From assembly GCF_000237925.1 (NCBI RefSeq), contig NC_031502.1:12856675-12920674 (forward strand): 64,000 nucleotides of DNA. Reading direction: 5' to 3'. Below are positions 1-13,900 of the stretch, in pieces. The position numbers and the translations under genes were made by a program. This DNA is from Schistosoma mansoni (lineage: Eukaryota > Platyhelminthes > Trematoda > Strigeidida > Schistosomatidae). The first letter of the stretch is position 1; the number at the start of each line of letters is the position of its first letter. Under the pieces are notes generated by a model. The model had not been told where the DNA came from. It ran no database searches and was given only the letters and a program-made list of their open reading frames with translations.

Positions 1-1075
1 GTTTTATTTGGTGAAGACGCTGACAAAATGCAGAGTCTTCTGACCACTATAAGCAACTATGCAGGCATGTTCGGAATGCGATTCTCTCCCTCGAAGTGCA
101 AAATGTTACTTCAGGATTGGGTTGCATCGGTCCTCGAACTAATGATAGGGAGTGAAGTTGAGTGTGTTGACTGCTTCACTTATCTTGGGAGTCCCATCAG
201 CCCTTGCGGTCCGGTATGTGACGAAATCTCAACACGGATACAGAATGCTCGTCTAGCTTTTGCCAACTTGCGTCATTTGTGGCGTAGGCGAGATATCCGT
301 CTAGCAACAAAAGGACGGGTTTACTATGCAGTAGTTCGTTCCGTCCTACTTTATGGCAGTGAAACATGGCCGGTAAGAGTAGAGGATATTCGTAGGCTAC
401 TAGTGTTCGATCATAGATGTCTTCGAAGCATTGCTCGTATATCCTGGGACCACCGAGTAAGTAATGCAGTTGTTAGGAAACGGGTACTAGGTAAGGATGG
501 CAAATCGATTGATGAAGTGGTGAAACTTCATCAGTTGAGATGGCTGGGACGCGTGTTACGTATGGCCAACCACCGACTGCCCAGACAAGCGATGTTTTAT
601 GGTGTAGGAGTAGGGTGGAAGAAAGCTAGGGGCGGCCAGACCAAAACGTGGCACAAATCCATGAAGTCACTGACAAGTGGACTGAGCCATGTTGGTAGGT
701 GTAAACTACCTGGTTGGGATTCGCGAGATGATAGCAACCGATGGTTAGAGACCTTGAATAACATGGCTCAAAATCGTTTGCAATGGCGCAGGTGCATCCA
801 CTCTTTGTGTTCTGCCAAATTATAATCTTCTGAATTCTTCATGTCTATCTTTTTTCTCTCTCCAAATTTATTTCCTTGGATTATACTTCTTGAATAACAT
901 CTTCAAGCCCTACTCTTTCCGATTACTGCTTATACTCTTACTACTTCTACCACTATGGGATTTGAATCGACAATTGTATCTCTGTGCTAATGTGGTATGG
1001 CAACTCGAACTGATGTACTTACGTACGAAGTTCTACGTTGTGACTGACTGACTTACAAATGTTTGGCAGCTAGAG
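1..1075 (+). mobile_element. LINE A (RTE-like), C-terminal reverse transcriptase and 3'UTR
   Basis: The reading frame is open from the window edge to a stop at 825 and encodes the end of a LINE reverse transcriptase. Visible parts are the thumb and the typical RTE C-terminal domain, with [40 protein letters not shown] and a [13 protein letters not shown] stretch. The YADD catalytic motif lies just upstream, outside the window; the 16-kb copy shows it. The 3'UTR runs to about 1075, where the sequence passes directly into LINE B. The frame is undamaged in the part seen. Confidence 0.85.
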
Positions 1076-2156
1076 AGTGTTCCAGCGTCATGGAATGAGT
1101 CGATAGTCGTCCCTATCTTTAAAAAGGGTTCAGGTTGTTCCTGTAACAACTATCGGGGGATAAGTCTACTTCCGATTGCGTCCAAACTATTGGCTTCTGT
1201 CATACTTCGTAAGTTGTTCAAAACCTGAGGAAGACTGACTCGCGAGGAGCGGGCGAGATTTCATTCTGGTCGATGATGTATTGATCATATATTCACCCTC
1301 CGTCAAATGTTAGAACACCGTCATATTTATCACAGGCCAACAATCGTAGTGTTTCTTGATATCAGGGCTGCCTTCGATTCGTTGGACAGGACTGTTCTCT
1401 GGAATTGTCTATTGAAGAAGGGTGTGCCTGAGAAGTTTATTAACATCTTAAAGGCCCTGTACACGAACACCTCAGGCAGAGTGAGGGCATACAACCACTT
1501 CTTTCTACTGTCCCATTCAAGCAGTGGGGTTAGACAGAGTTGCCCAATCTCACCATTCCTCTTCAACTTTACCATCGATGACGTTCTGAAAATAGCTCTG
1601 ATGGATGTAAGTAATGGCGGTGTGGATCTGCTACCTGAAGAAAGACTTCTCGACCTTGAGTATGCGGATGATATTATCTTACTGTGCGATAATGCCCAAG
1701 GCATGCAATCCGCACTTAATCAGTTGGCAATCAGTGTCCGCAGGTACGGCATGTGCTTTGCACCTGTGAAGTGCAAAGTACTTCTACAAGACTGACAGGA
1801 TTCTAATCTTGTACTCACCCTGGATGGTGAGCAGATTGAAGTAGTTGAGTTGTATTTTTTTAAAATAAATAAATAATAAATAAAATGGTGTTGTGGTTTG
1901 AAAGAAAGTTGTAAAGGACTGGCATCTGTTTGTCCTTCATGACTCCTCGGTTGTCGTCCTAGAGATGGTACAACATAGTGTTTAGAGACGTTATCAGACA
2001 TGGTTCAGAATGGAAGCCAGTGGCAATCCGGCTGTAACTTTCTTTTACATTATTCATAAAAATGAACGTAACTTTCATAACTGAAATAATTCTTTCTTGT
2101 TGTAGTTCACCTAAATTAACTGTTTCTGCCGTTATGATTACTATTTCCACTATTAT
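1076..2156 (+). mobile_element. LINE B fragment fused to LINE A 3' end
   Basis: The sequence enters LINE B at the RT fingers ([20 protein letters not shown]) and runs through the palm, with [13 protein letters not shown] encoded at about 1657-1695. In-frame TGA codons lie at 1226 and 1274, and the frame stops again near 1793. Most of the C-terminal domain is missing: an A/T-rich stretch (1849-1885) leads straight into the terminal part and 3'UTR of the family. Similarity to the matching 18-kb copy ends at about 2156. This is a dead copy, probably part of a chimeric unit with the preceding LINE A piece. Confidence 0.8.
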
Positions 2157-2356
2157 TTTTACAGTCTTATATCCGTAATTGCTCGTATAGGAATATGGGA
2201 AAGATTGATAGGAACATTACGTAGGATTTTTAGCGCGCCATCTGATGAAAAAACCGTACCTTATGAGACACACCACGTTTTTTGAATGAAGTTGAAATAA
2301 TGCCTTATGATAGATCTGTAGTGTCGGTTTACGATGACTAGAACAACTCCAGACAT

Positions 2357-2800
2357 CATCACCCAATAACGTTTTGTTATTGTGGAAGCCTAATATTCAT
2401 CACATTGAAATAGATATACGTGCGATTATTTTCGACAAAGGTGTCAAACATAACTGTGAGCGACTAAGTTTTGGAGTCAATGGGCAGAGGGATGTTAACC
2501 ACTTTCACGGATGCGAACAAAGTGGATACAAAAAACACGAGAATTACAAGCTGGCAATTTGGTCTTGAGTATCAGAGATACTTACGCATGTAGTTGCTGA
2601 CTTAAAGGTAAAGTGATAAGTGTTGAGCCAGGAGAAGACGGTCGCTAGAGACTAAGATTTGTTTACTAGAAGCAGCAGATGATTGAGCAATAGGGAATGG
2701 AAAGACTTTCCAGATTGACTGTGTCTAGAGCAAACTGTACCATTGTCATCTCTGAATGTCTTCACATTAAAAATCCAATCAGTAAAATAAGGTGTAGTAG
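2357..2800. repeat. Inverted-duplicate flank (left copy)
   Basis: Matches 42147-42627 in reverse complement at high identity, with an indel of about 45 bp near 2620/42310. No gene is recognised. The open stretch at 2374-2568 is conserved in both copies with three amino-acid differences, but it has no recognisable domain. Because the sequence lies outside the gypsy LTR, its sharing by both loci argues for segmental duplication. Confidence 0.7.
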
Positions 2801-5715
2801 GCGTCGTGGCCGCAGTTGACCACGATCTTCACTACAGGAAAACGACGTGCCAGTTACTAGGTTGAACCGCCCCGAAGGCCAAAATCCAGAAGGCAGTTGA
2901 AGGTTGTATTAAGATGTACTTGTTGGCGATCTCGTGGTATCGATATCGTGCCAAAATCTACAAGCAAGACTACTGAGCGTACGAGAGTTTGTGCAAGGTG
3001 ACTAACAAAAGAAAAGGGTATTTTTCAGTACATTTAAACAATCATGTACTGCAAAATAATTACTGGTGCATTTGTTTATAATAATAATTGTTTCCATTTT
3101 GCCAATCGCGCTCTCTTCATAAAATCAAGTCACTTCAGGTGACCCCCGCTAGAAAAGGTTTACACTTTCGATATGCAGCGGTTTCGTCCGTGGGACCTAT
3201 CAGCAGACGTGCGATTGTAGGACGAAAGTGTTGACGAACACGAAGCTATCGTTGATCCCCGAGTTGTCACCGAAAATCTTTTATGTGGGACGGTACCATA
3301 AGTAACATGCTATGTTTGTTGCTTGAGTTAGCGTGCCACACCAGAGTGATTTATATCCAGAATCTGACAACTGCGTTCGTAGGAGTCCGGACGAAAATAC
3401 GCTGCAGATGCAGGCCGAACCCCATTGGGCCAAGAAACCAGAAGAGGCCATACCATGACGAGAAATCACGTTAAAAGGTCCTTCGTAAGGCTATTGCAAG
3501 GGTTTGCGTACCGAATCTACTTGTATGAAAGCACGTGAACAGGTAGATAACTCTCGAGGGAAAGCGACCTTTCGATTCTATATTCGAGTCGACACCGGAG
3601 GCAGTGTTTGCAGACGTCCAGACAATCGTTGGATGTAATCTGATTTACCGAAATTGTTACTGTTCCATGGTGTGAAAAATTCCCCAGGTAAACGCAATGT
3701 CATGCCGCATACAAGTTCAGCGGCGGAACATTGAATATCTACCTGTAAGCTCGTTCTGATACCTAAGAGAACGAACGGTAAGGTTTCGTACCAATTGCTG
3801 TTTTCGTGTGCTTGAAGTGCACTTTTAAGTTGACAATTTAGTCGTTCAACTAAAACATTTGATGCTAGGTGGTAGTCGGTAGTGCTTATGCATTCCCTAC
3901 GATGCAGGCGGGTCAGAGAGGAGAATAATTCGAACTCGAATTGTTGTCCTCGGTCAGTCGTGACAGTCAAGGGACAACCGTACAGCGCTATTCATCGTTC
4001 TACGAAGCGGTGAGTAACTGTCTCCACCGTACAAGACGTGATGGGAATAGCTTCGGACCATCTTGTGAAACAATCGATGCACGTGAGTATGTGACCATAC
4101 CCGTGCGATGGTGGCAATGGTCCCACAATGTATATATGAACATGATTGACGCGAACATCGAGCGTAGCGAACGTCCCAATGGGGGCAGCTACATCCCTGT
4201 GCACTTATGATCGTTGACATTGTTAGCATTACTTTACCCACATACGGACATCTTTATTTGTGGACGGCCAGACGTATCGTGCAGCGACGAGGCGTAATGT
4301 GGCTGCAATACCTGGATGAGATAGTCCATGCAGGGCGATAAAGACGAGACGACGATAAGCAGAGGGTACGATGGGTCGGAGAAGATCAGTAGAAGTATCA
4401 CACAAGATAGAACCTGAGCTAGTAGCTAGGGGTACTTCCTGGCACTGAAGGGATGTAGAATGTGCTTCTGTACATGAGGGATCGCTTCCTTTGGTGGCGG
4501 CCATATCAGGGAGATCAAGCACCGGTAAAGTAAGTGCATTCACTTAGATACGTGACAGAGCATCGGCAATATAGTTTGAATCGCCTCTAACGTGACGAAG
4601 GTCTGTCGCGAACTGTTTGCACTCTCTCGGTGAGCAGCGATCAGAAATGGTATGCACAGCATACGTTAAAGTTTATGGTCGGTGGATAGGATGAGATCAG
4701 CAATGGGGTGAAAAGCATATGGAAAGTAAACCATTCCAGACATGTCTGTATTTTGGAATATAACTGAATGGACAATATTAGACTGATTCAGCGAACTAGT
4801 GTCTCCTGTCATGGCTTATCTAAACACAGTGGCAGTAATTCAAGAAACTATTGATGACAACAACCGAATCCAGAGAACTGGGGAACCGATGTAGATGATA
4901 CGCAGGAGCCCATGAACTAGGGAAACACAGTAAGTGCCTCGCTCACTCATTAAAACGGAACCAACGACCAGACAAAAGAAATCTGAACCAAAGCATACCC
5001 AGGATTTTGGGGAGTAGTTCAGTGTTCACGACGGTTTCCTCATCATGTGATCCTAGAATACTACTCGAACCACCCTTACGTGGACTGCATAATACTGTCG
5101 GAGGGGATAAGTCGCAATCCGAAACTTTCTAGGATGAAAACAAAGTTATGAGCTGGCGTACTGTAAGCTGCCGTGTCCATATGAAGCTGAATCTCCCGAC
5201 TGGAACATACCGTACTCCATTGTCATACGAAGAGAAGTCTGGTGCCTATTGACAATAATAAGTCGTAGTAACAAGGTCGAAATGATATGTCCCAACTTTC
5301 TAAGGGCATCTAACCGAGTCAATCATGTTTGTCCCATCGCGAACTAAAGGACGTAGGTGTACGGCGTAACAGGTTGGACTGTAGTGGTGTAACGGTGCTA
5401 CAGATATTCAGAGTTTGACAACGTCTTTACCCGTGACACCTATGTAATGGCAGTATACCTCCCCAGGCAAATCAGAAGTCAGAAATGGAGGAGTTTGAGG
5501 ATATATTTGGGAGGTTATTGACGTATCGAGGAATAATTGATCTATGATAGCTAATAGTTGTAAGGGACTCGTAGAATGGCATACCCACTCGTTAGCTGGT
5601 GAGGATGCATGACCGAGCGCCTTCAGCTAGAGTGTGTCCAATAAAACCAAAGGGGTCAGAATCGATTTTGACGACTTACAAAACTTTAGTTTTAGGATTT
5701 GTTTACTGCTATGTG
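2801..5715 (-). mobile_element. Gypsy-type LTR retrotransposon relic A
   Basis: Fossil element on the minus strand. Recognisable parts in element order are an LTR-like segment (about 5715-5390) related to the LTRs at 34012 and 58395, an RNase H end with an IADALSR-like motif (near 4550), the integrase zinc-binding region with GLSHPGIAATLRLVAARYVW (about 4229-4330), and the integrase core (about 3578-4210, with CIDCFTRWSEA and TVTTDRGQQFE). No convincing protease or palm domain is visible. It is broken, with many breaks, and looks old. It lies between two stretches that are adjacent in the inverted duplicate near 42.1 kb, so it is present in only one of the two copies. Confidence 0.7.
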
Positions 5716-5719
5716 TTAC

Positions 5720-7690
5720 TTATTAGCTACAACGTTACAGACACTCGTTGTCCGACCACACACTGATCCAGAATTTATTGTTATTTACAAATGACTTGCA
5801 GAACTTTAGTTTGGAATTTATTTACCGCTACAGCTCTTTCCCCTCTTATTGGGTAGTGATAACCTCAAGTTTTGACCAGCTGGAAGTTCACTTTCAACAA
5901 GTATGTCGCCCGTAAATACTCTGTTAGCTCGCTATGTCCAAGCGAATCTTTTCGCTTTTACCTTGTGTTAAGATTCATGTGTTGCAATATAATAGTGAAA
6001 AAAGGTTTAAAGGAATTGTTTGATTCGTTGTATTCTTCATTAGCTTTTATCTCATACAACGATTTTCTACCCTTAGTAATCGATTTAGTGTTCCAGGAAC
6101 CTTATCCTTCCTACAGAGCGTACTAATTTGAGCCGGTTGTCAGACATCAGCAACGTTTTGTCGTGACTAATGATAATCGGGTGGGTTGTCGTAATTGTGA
6201 AACTCGTGTTGTTTGAATGCATGGGAGGCGAACGAACATTATCAGCGTTTCCTTCTAAATGCGTGGCTTTGAGACTGTCAATTCTGACGCTATTGTTATT
6301 TCCATTTTTATAGATGATAAAGTATTTAGGTTCACGATAAATGACTTCGTATGTCCTTTCTAAGGGTCATCAAAACGAATCGCGACCTACAAAAATGTGT
6401 AAACTAACTCTCAGGACAGGCTATGCGAAGACATCAGTTGACTGTGGTTGAGTCAAAACAGGTTCAGCTGAACGCGTGGCGTTTGCAAGCCTGTTCTTGT
6501 AGGAGCTTAGATTCACATTCATCGCGAAGAAAAAGGGTGCATGAATTCTGCTGGATTCGGAGTATCGTTTCGAAGACGAGCTGTACTGCAGTGTATCCGG
6601 CGTATTCCTTGAGAATTCCTAGTGACACGAATGGATGAACATCAATTCGTTGTAGAACGCTTGCAGATTAGAGTGAATCTTTAAGTTGTCGGTGAGATCG
6701 TTCCACTAGCACGTTAGCTTGCAGGTGGTAGGAGGTCGGTTAGGATCGTGTTGTTCCTACTAGTGAAGTGAGACAACGGAAAAGTCCAGATTCGAATTGG
6801 CGTTCACGGTCTGTAGTGGTAGTCAGAAGGCTGCCGAAGTTTGCTACCCACTGTTCGACAAAGGTCCGGGCCACTGTTTCAGCAGTAACGTTCTTGGTGG
6901 GTACTACTTCTGGTCATCATGTGAAACGGCCCACACACGTTAAAAGTATCCATTTGAATCTGGTATAGGTCTTTCCTAATCCAGATAAACATTGTCGACA
7001 CGAGGGTCGGGGTTGCGAAAGAATCGAAGGGACATATATCGTGTCTAGTCACCTTAGATTACTGGCAACTCAAACAGGACTATGCCCATTACCTCACATC
7101 TTTATTCATACTCGGCCGACAAAATCGTTCTGCTTTGAGATTGATGGCTGCTGGAATAACTGGATGAGAAAGTTTGTGCAACGTATTGAATATGTTGAGT
7201 CGATTATACTTCGGGACGATTGGACGATCCCCACTTATATGTGTCGTATAGTAAAGTTTCCTTACTTGTTACAATCTGCTTGATTAGTAGTTTCAGGGTT
7301 GTCGAAGATGAGTCGTGCTGAAGATCGGTTCCTTCATTGGAGTCAGAGGGAGTTTGTGAAGGTGGATCCCTTGATAACTGTTGAAATAAGTCTCACGAGA
7401 CTATGCGTCTCCATCTATATTGTGTGACCCAGAAATATGTTGTACATCTGGAGTAAACTGAGAAATGCAGTCTAGTTGTCGAGACTCTCGAGAAGAGTTC
7501 TTGTCCAGAGACGAGCTTAAATAGGAGGTAGGAGGTTTGTGGTAGGTGAGCAGAATGAATTCCTGGCCTTGCACATAATTTTGAAATTTCAGTACAGCAC
7601 AATACGTGGCTACGAGTTCTCTTCTGAAAGTTCTATGCCTCGACTCCATATCCTGCCACACACTGATCTAGAATTTATTACCAATTTCAA
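5720..7690 (-). mobile_element. Gypsy-type relic B (partial)
   Basis: Minus-strand gypsy remnant. It has an LTR segment ending in TGTAGCGG-type sequence at about 5725-5832, a purine-rich tract next to it (about 5833-5850), integrase remnants (about 6700-7300) and an RNase H stretch (about 7401-7661; RRELVATYCAVLKF, DCISQFTPDVQHISGSHN). The 6690-7652 part is almost identical, inverted, to 40478-41440 of relic C. Matching landmarks have coordinate sums of 48,130, so the block has no net indel. Broken, with numerous breaks. Confidence 0.7.
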
Positions 7691-7967
7691 ACAAAGGCCT
7701 CCGTCCAATTTTTTGAAAGAGTCAATAAAAAACCCACTATTTTCCGGTCGTTAAACAGAATTTTTGTTAGACAGAAATGTTGTTTTCACCACACGACTGA
7801 GAGCTCATCTATCTGTGTATTCAAAAATTAAATATAGAAATTTCGGCACTACAATAAACATCGCGAATACCAGCCATTTAACTTCCCATCTTATCCTAAT
7901 TCAAATAAATCTGGTTAACATTTTTATTGAATAATCTCGGCGGCCGATTCGGGTTTTGTGTCTCGAA

Positions 7968-10900
7968 ATGGTCAGGGGATTGTCTGCAAAGGTGGTTGTT
8001 AGGGGGCTGCCTCCCAAATTAGGGGCCGATGATTTCATCAGGATTGTTGACCCGCTACCCTCTCACACTTACTTTAGGTTTTGCGGTGCAGATGACTCAT
8101 TGGGTGGTCTGGGGTTGACGCGGGTTTACATTACATTCAACGACATGGATTCTCTATTCGACTTCAAAGAAAGGTTTGATGGCTACATTTTCTTGGATTG
8201 CGAGGTAATCCAAGTTTTTTAGTTACTCTTTCAGGGAAATGAGTCCTCTGCACTTGTAGAGTTTGCTGTTTGCCAGGTATTGGCGTGTGCTAAAGGGTCT
8301 TCAGATGATAATGGGGGAGGGAAAGTGGATAAAAAACAGGGTTCTTTATTGAAAGACTCAGCGTATGTGAAATTCTTAAGCTCGCAATCTGCTGAAGTTT
8401 GTGCCGAAATATCAGAATCAGAGTCTAAAAAAACTCCCTGGGAATCCATTTTAGATGATCTCCAAAACAAGGAAGTGAATGCTCTTCAGGTGGGTGCAAT
8501 AATGTAATGTTATATCTCTATCCTTAATATAAAGTTTGTAACGTTGATGACTCGTACGTATATATTTGTTGAGTAGGAATAGAATGCTCATTACCGTATG
8601 TCACAGCCAAAGGATGGTGCCTAACATTCTGCACATACGACTCTCAAATATAAAGTTGTTGGTGAAGCTTTACCCCTAGGATTGACGTATTCATTAATAT
8701 GGCATTTCTAGCTTTACGTAATAAGTAACCGAAGGCAGTCCCTTTAGAACAGCACATTCTTAGTATCTACGAAGAGACGGCCCCCAAATGCCGTGGTACG
8801 ACCGAGAGTAGAAAGAGTTAGCTCTCACTCTCGAAACGCTCTCACATGGCCACGTGCATACAACCACTACCAGGGAAGTCCTACGCACTGCCTTCTCGCG
8901 GCGGGGGTGCTCACGAAATTGAGAGAACGAAAAGCGAATGTCCGGCGCTTTAATCGGGTTGGTGGACACAGAAAGTCCACCAAGGGGAGTTGGGAAACCC
9001 TGATTCTAGGCCAATGGTGCCCATGGGCTCCAGGATCCTGCGGGAACAAATGGAGTATGAATCAATCGTTGGTCACCGGCTACCATGCTACTGCATCTCC
9101 TCACGATGCTCTACTACCTTGTGGACCAGACCCTTAGGTTAAAGGCTCGGGGTGTAGCCCCGTAAGAAAACCACCTGCTTCAGTTCGGGTACCTGGGCAG
9201 TATCACAGCCCTCACACAAATCAAATGAGATTTGTGCGGCGCATATATATCTGGTGCCCCTTTGTACCAATATCTATGTTTAAATAAATAAATATGTTTA
9301 TGTATTAAACCTCCAGATGATTGTTTTTTAGACACAAACCGTCACACCACTTTTAACCTACCTAAATAACCGTGGTGGAGATATTAGACGTAAAGATGAA
9401 GAATCGTCACGTCACAGGCAGTTTAGACAAGGTAATGCATCTGCCATCAAGAAAACACTGAAAGTGGACAAATCTGTACGAAGTCATCCACCAGTTAAGC
9501 GACCTCATGATATAAAGCGTATCTCTTGTGATCGTATTTGTGAAGTTTCAAACAAAGAAAACCCTCACCATAACAGCACGGAAGATTTGACGGGGGTTGA
9601 TCCAAAAATGCAAAAAAATAAAAATTCCGAAAAGTTGATCACATTGGATGCAAATGAATTTCCTGCCATGCAAAGTTCCTGTGAGTTCAAGTATAACTTT
9701 TTTTTTCAAATTTTATTCAAAATTTCATCTGATTACAACATCAAAGTGGTCGCAATGTTTATTAGTAAACATTCATTCCGAGTGACATTACGTAACAAGT
9801 ACTTGCCAGATTCTGTCAGTCATCGTCAGCTTATAGCTTGGCACATATGTGAATAGACCCAACTTGATATGCCACATTATCACGACAAAATTAATATAAC
9901 AAGGCTAATCACAAGAGATCGTAATAATGTATTGCTGATGATAAAAAAACTAAACCATGGGAATATGATTTGAAAAGACAGTGGAAAAGTGTATATAAGT
10001 GAGTATTATGATTCAAGATTGAGAGGAAGATGAAGATAATGGTTCTGCACTATGTTGAACGATGTTGAACCACGCCACCTACATTCTTTAGCTACTGGCT
10101 GTGGTTATCGCGTGGACCTCAACCATAATATTTGCATTGACTAACATGGCTCTAATGAATAGTCAGTGGTCCCCAAATGCTCTGGTACAACCGAAGGTGA
10201 GGAGAGTCCACTCTCCGTCTCGAAATGCTCTCACATGGCCACGCGTATACAGCCACTGACAGGGAAGTCCTATTCACTGCCTTCTTGAGGCGGTGGTGTT
10301 GTTTGTGAAATTGAGAAAACGAAAGGCGAATGTTCAACGCTTTAAACGGGGGGTTCTTTACTCGAACACCACTAATCGAGTCAGAGCCTATGGAGTACTG
10401 TCATCTTTATACCTTTATACCTTTCTTTCTACGAACTAATTCTTTCTCTATGTATGATATCCTTATAAGAAATCTTTCTTTTATATATTACCACCACAGA
10501 AGTAACTGTTTCTATTAATTTGGTGTTCATCTTGTTGTGCTAAGGAGATGTGGCACATTGAGCCGATGCATATATGTGTCTGGTCCTATGTTGTAGCTAA
10601 CATATGGTTCGGTGAATTCATTTTATACTGCTTGGTTGTTATTAGTAGGTTACAATCTGCTAAGTTTAAATATTCATCTACATTGGGGTTTTGAATCACT
10701 TCGTTATATTGAGACGAAGCCTATTGGCGTATGAAATGATTATGGGATCAAAGGCTCTTAAAAAACAAATAAAATCAATATGTTACAATGTTATTTTGTA
10801 TGCTATCTAAATAAGGTATTTAGTTTCATGTTGTTTCTGAGGTATCTCTCCAAAATGTTCATATCCTTTTGCTATCAGAAAATACTTTATCTTGGAGCAA

Positions 10901-13900
10901 CGTTTTCCGCTTATATGTAATACATTACTACTGCTGTGAGCAAGAACACGAGTGGGGACGATCGAATGTATTTGAGCACAAAATTACAGAATATCTCATT
11001 AAAATCTGACAACCATACAGTAAACAGTCAATTTGCAAACTATCAATCAATTGTCTCAATCTTGACCGTTCCTTCTGCAAATATCAGTCCATCTCTGATT
11101 TTATTGTTCATGCATTTTTATACCAGTTGCGTTCCGTTCCATTTCTTTCCTTATCAATCTTCTACTGAATTACATTCAATGCCTGACCATCGTTATATGC
11201 TACGTATGCGGATATAAGTAACCCACATCACACTACCTTTATCCATTAAATCCCCAAATGTAATAAAAACTAGGTAATATGATTTCTGACTTGCCACTTA
11301 ATATACGAAAATACCAGTAATGCTAGCAATAGAGCAGCTCGATAGTTGCTTTTAGGTTCAATGTATCTGGTCATATGTAAGCCAGAATAATTAGCAATAA
11401 TTTTAAAAATACGTAACCCCTGGCATAAATATTATTTATGTCTTGTTGGTCACACGATTGGTGTACATTAATCGCATGAAGGTCCTCTAATTTATGCCAT
11501 TAGATCTGTGTCACTCCTCTTGTTTACCGCATGCTGTATTGTACTGTTATTGTACTGATACGAAATTTTGTACATACGTTTTTTCGAAGTCTGAGACCAC
11601 ATGTCTTTGGATATATGGTTTTAACTGTGAATACAAGCATTACCACCCCACAAAGGCGTCAGACGTTTATGAACGTTAAAAGAGATATACTTTTGACTAT
11701 ACACTCAAGAAACCAAAATAATTTTTGAATTATAATTTAGGTCAGCGTCCAAACAGGTCTACAAATCAGTGTTCCAGTTGGCCATCATTTCGGGCATCAA
11801 ACATTTCAGACGCAACATCAGAAAAACCTGGTGCATCAGCGTCCAGAAGTTCAGCCATTGAAGCGGACTCAAAACCATTTTCGAGGATTTCCGACTCTAG
11901 TTCAGAAAATAGAGTTAGAATAAACCTTTCAGAATTCGAAGGACACAAATCATCAGAATGTGCGACAAAACCAACATCAAAAGAATTACTTCCAAAATGT
12001 CAAAACGAACAAATTTTGAGCAGCCAAAGTGAGCCAACACATAACGACCAGAATTCAACTCCGGGCAACGCTTTTCGAACTAAAAAGGGAAATTACTTCT
12101 CAGCCCGTCCATCCGCTTTCGTCAATCAGACGCGGAAACATCCAATTGTACAATTTGAAGGAAGACGGGATTCAGATGCAAATATGCAGAATTATACTTC
12201 AGCCAGTCATCAGGTTGATGACCAAGAAAATGTATTTAGTCATGAACGATACAACAACTTTTCTAAGTCTGGGATTCGTGGTCGTGATAACCGACGTGGT
12301 ACCGTCTCCAGTCATGAGGTATTTCATAATTCCTCTCGCGATTCCTATAAGTAAGTATTTTCATATCCACTTGTTTCATATTCTCTACTACATATGTCAT
12401 GTATTTTCTTCAGCGTCGATTCCTTACGCATTCTGGTTTCCTTTTATCCTGATAGCATGTTGCATTTGTGGTTATGATAATTTTTTTACAATTACATTCT
12501 AATTACTCTTTCTTAAAGCAATTAAGTTGTTAAATCAACAAAGATATGTATATTTTCATATTTACATGGTATTTTCCAACTCATAATATGGTGTAGGTAA
12601 AAGTGGATAATAGGTTAATCATATGTTTTCAAGGTTATATAAATACTGATAAATCCTGTTCATAAAAAAGTCAAGAAATCTTTTTTTTAATGACCGTGAA
12701 AGGGTTATTTTGACTGATATTGTCCCAAAAACCTCATGATCCATAACTGGGGATTGACCAACCAGCGTAAATCGATTTATAACCACCACATAAATTTCAG
12801 TGATTTTAGGGTTTAATTTGCTTATTGGTTTCATTTTAAATGTTCCTTAAAACTGTTGAACCAGTCTAGCCATAGATTCATTCACAGCGAGTGAAACGTG
12901 GTATTTAGAATTTTGTGTTCCTTGCATACATACAATGTTGCGTAATGTGTTTAATAAGAATAAAAGGTTTTGCAACTTCTACACTTACGTTTGTTATCTC
13001 TCGTGAAGTAGCATAGGCCGCCCACCCGGGTTCTCCATCCAACCCTGTTCTGGATAATCCATTCCAGTTCTTTCCAGTTTCTATTCATCCTTTTCATATC
13101 TGCTTCCGATTCCCGACGTAGTGTGTTCTTCGGCATTCCACTTTTCCGTTTCCCTTCAGGATTCAAAGTTAGGGCTTGCCTTATGATGCAGTTTGATGAT
13201 TTCCACAATGTATGTTCTGCCAACATCCAGCGTCTTTTCCTTATCTCCGCTTCAACTGAAAGCTGGTTTGCCCTCTCTCACCGTAGGTTGTTGCTGTGGT
13301 ATCCGACCAACGAACATTGAGTATCTTGCGTAGACAATTGTTTATAAATACTTGTACATTTTTGATGGTTGTAGTAGTTCTCCACGTTTCAGCTCTGTAC
13401 AGTAGGACTTTCTTGATGTTCATATTGAAGATTCTGACTTTGACGTTGGCTGACAGTTGTTTCGAGTTCCGTATGTTCTTCAATTGTAGGAATGCTGTCC
13501 TTGCTTTGCCAATCCTCACCTCTACGTCTGCATCAGATCCCCCTTGTTCATCGATGATGCTTCCCAGGTATGTGAAGGATTCCATATCTTTCAGAGCTTC
13601 TCCATCAAGTGTGATTGGATTGGTGTTCTCTGTGTTGTATTTAAGGATCTTGCTTTCTCCTTTGTGTATACTGAGGCCCACTGATGTATAGACTGCTGCT
13701 AAACTAGTTGTCTTCATCTGCATTTGTTCATGTGTATGGGATAGAAGGGCCAGGTTATCTACGAAGTTCAAATCTACCTGATTCCGAGCTGTCCAAAGTA
13801 TTCCGTGCTTTTCCTCAGATATCGAGGTCTTCATAATCTAGTCGACCACTAGAAGNNNNNNNNNNNNNNNNNNNNNNNNNNNNNNNNNNNNNNNNNNNNN

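Noticed and set aside
7041-7283. 80-codon plus-strand frame, with a twin at 40847-41089 on the minus strand
   Set aside because: Shadow of the gypsy integrase on the other strand; the twin exists because of the inverted duplication.
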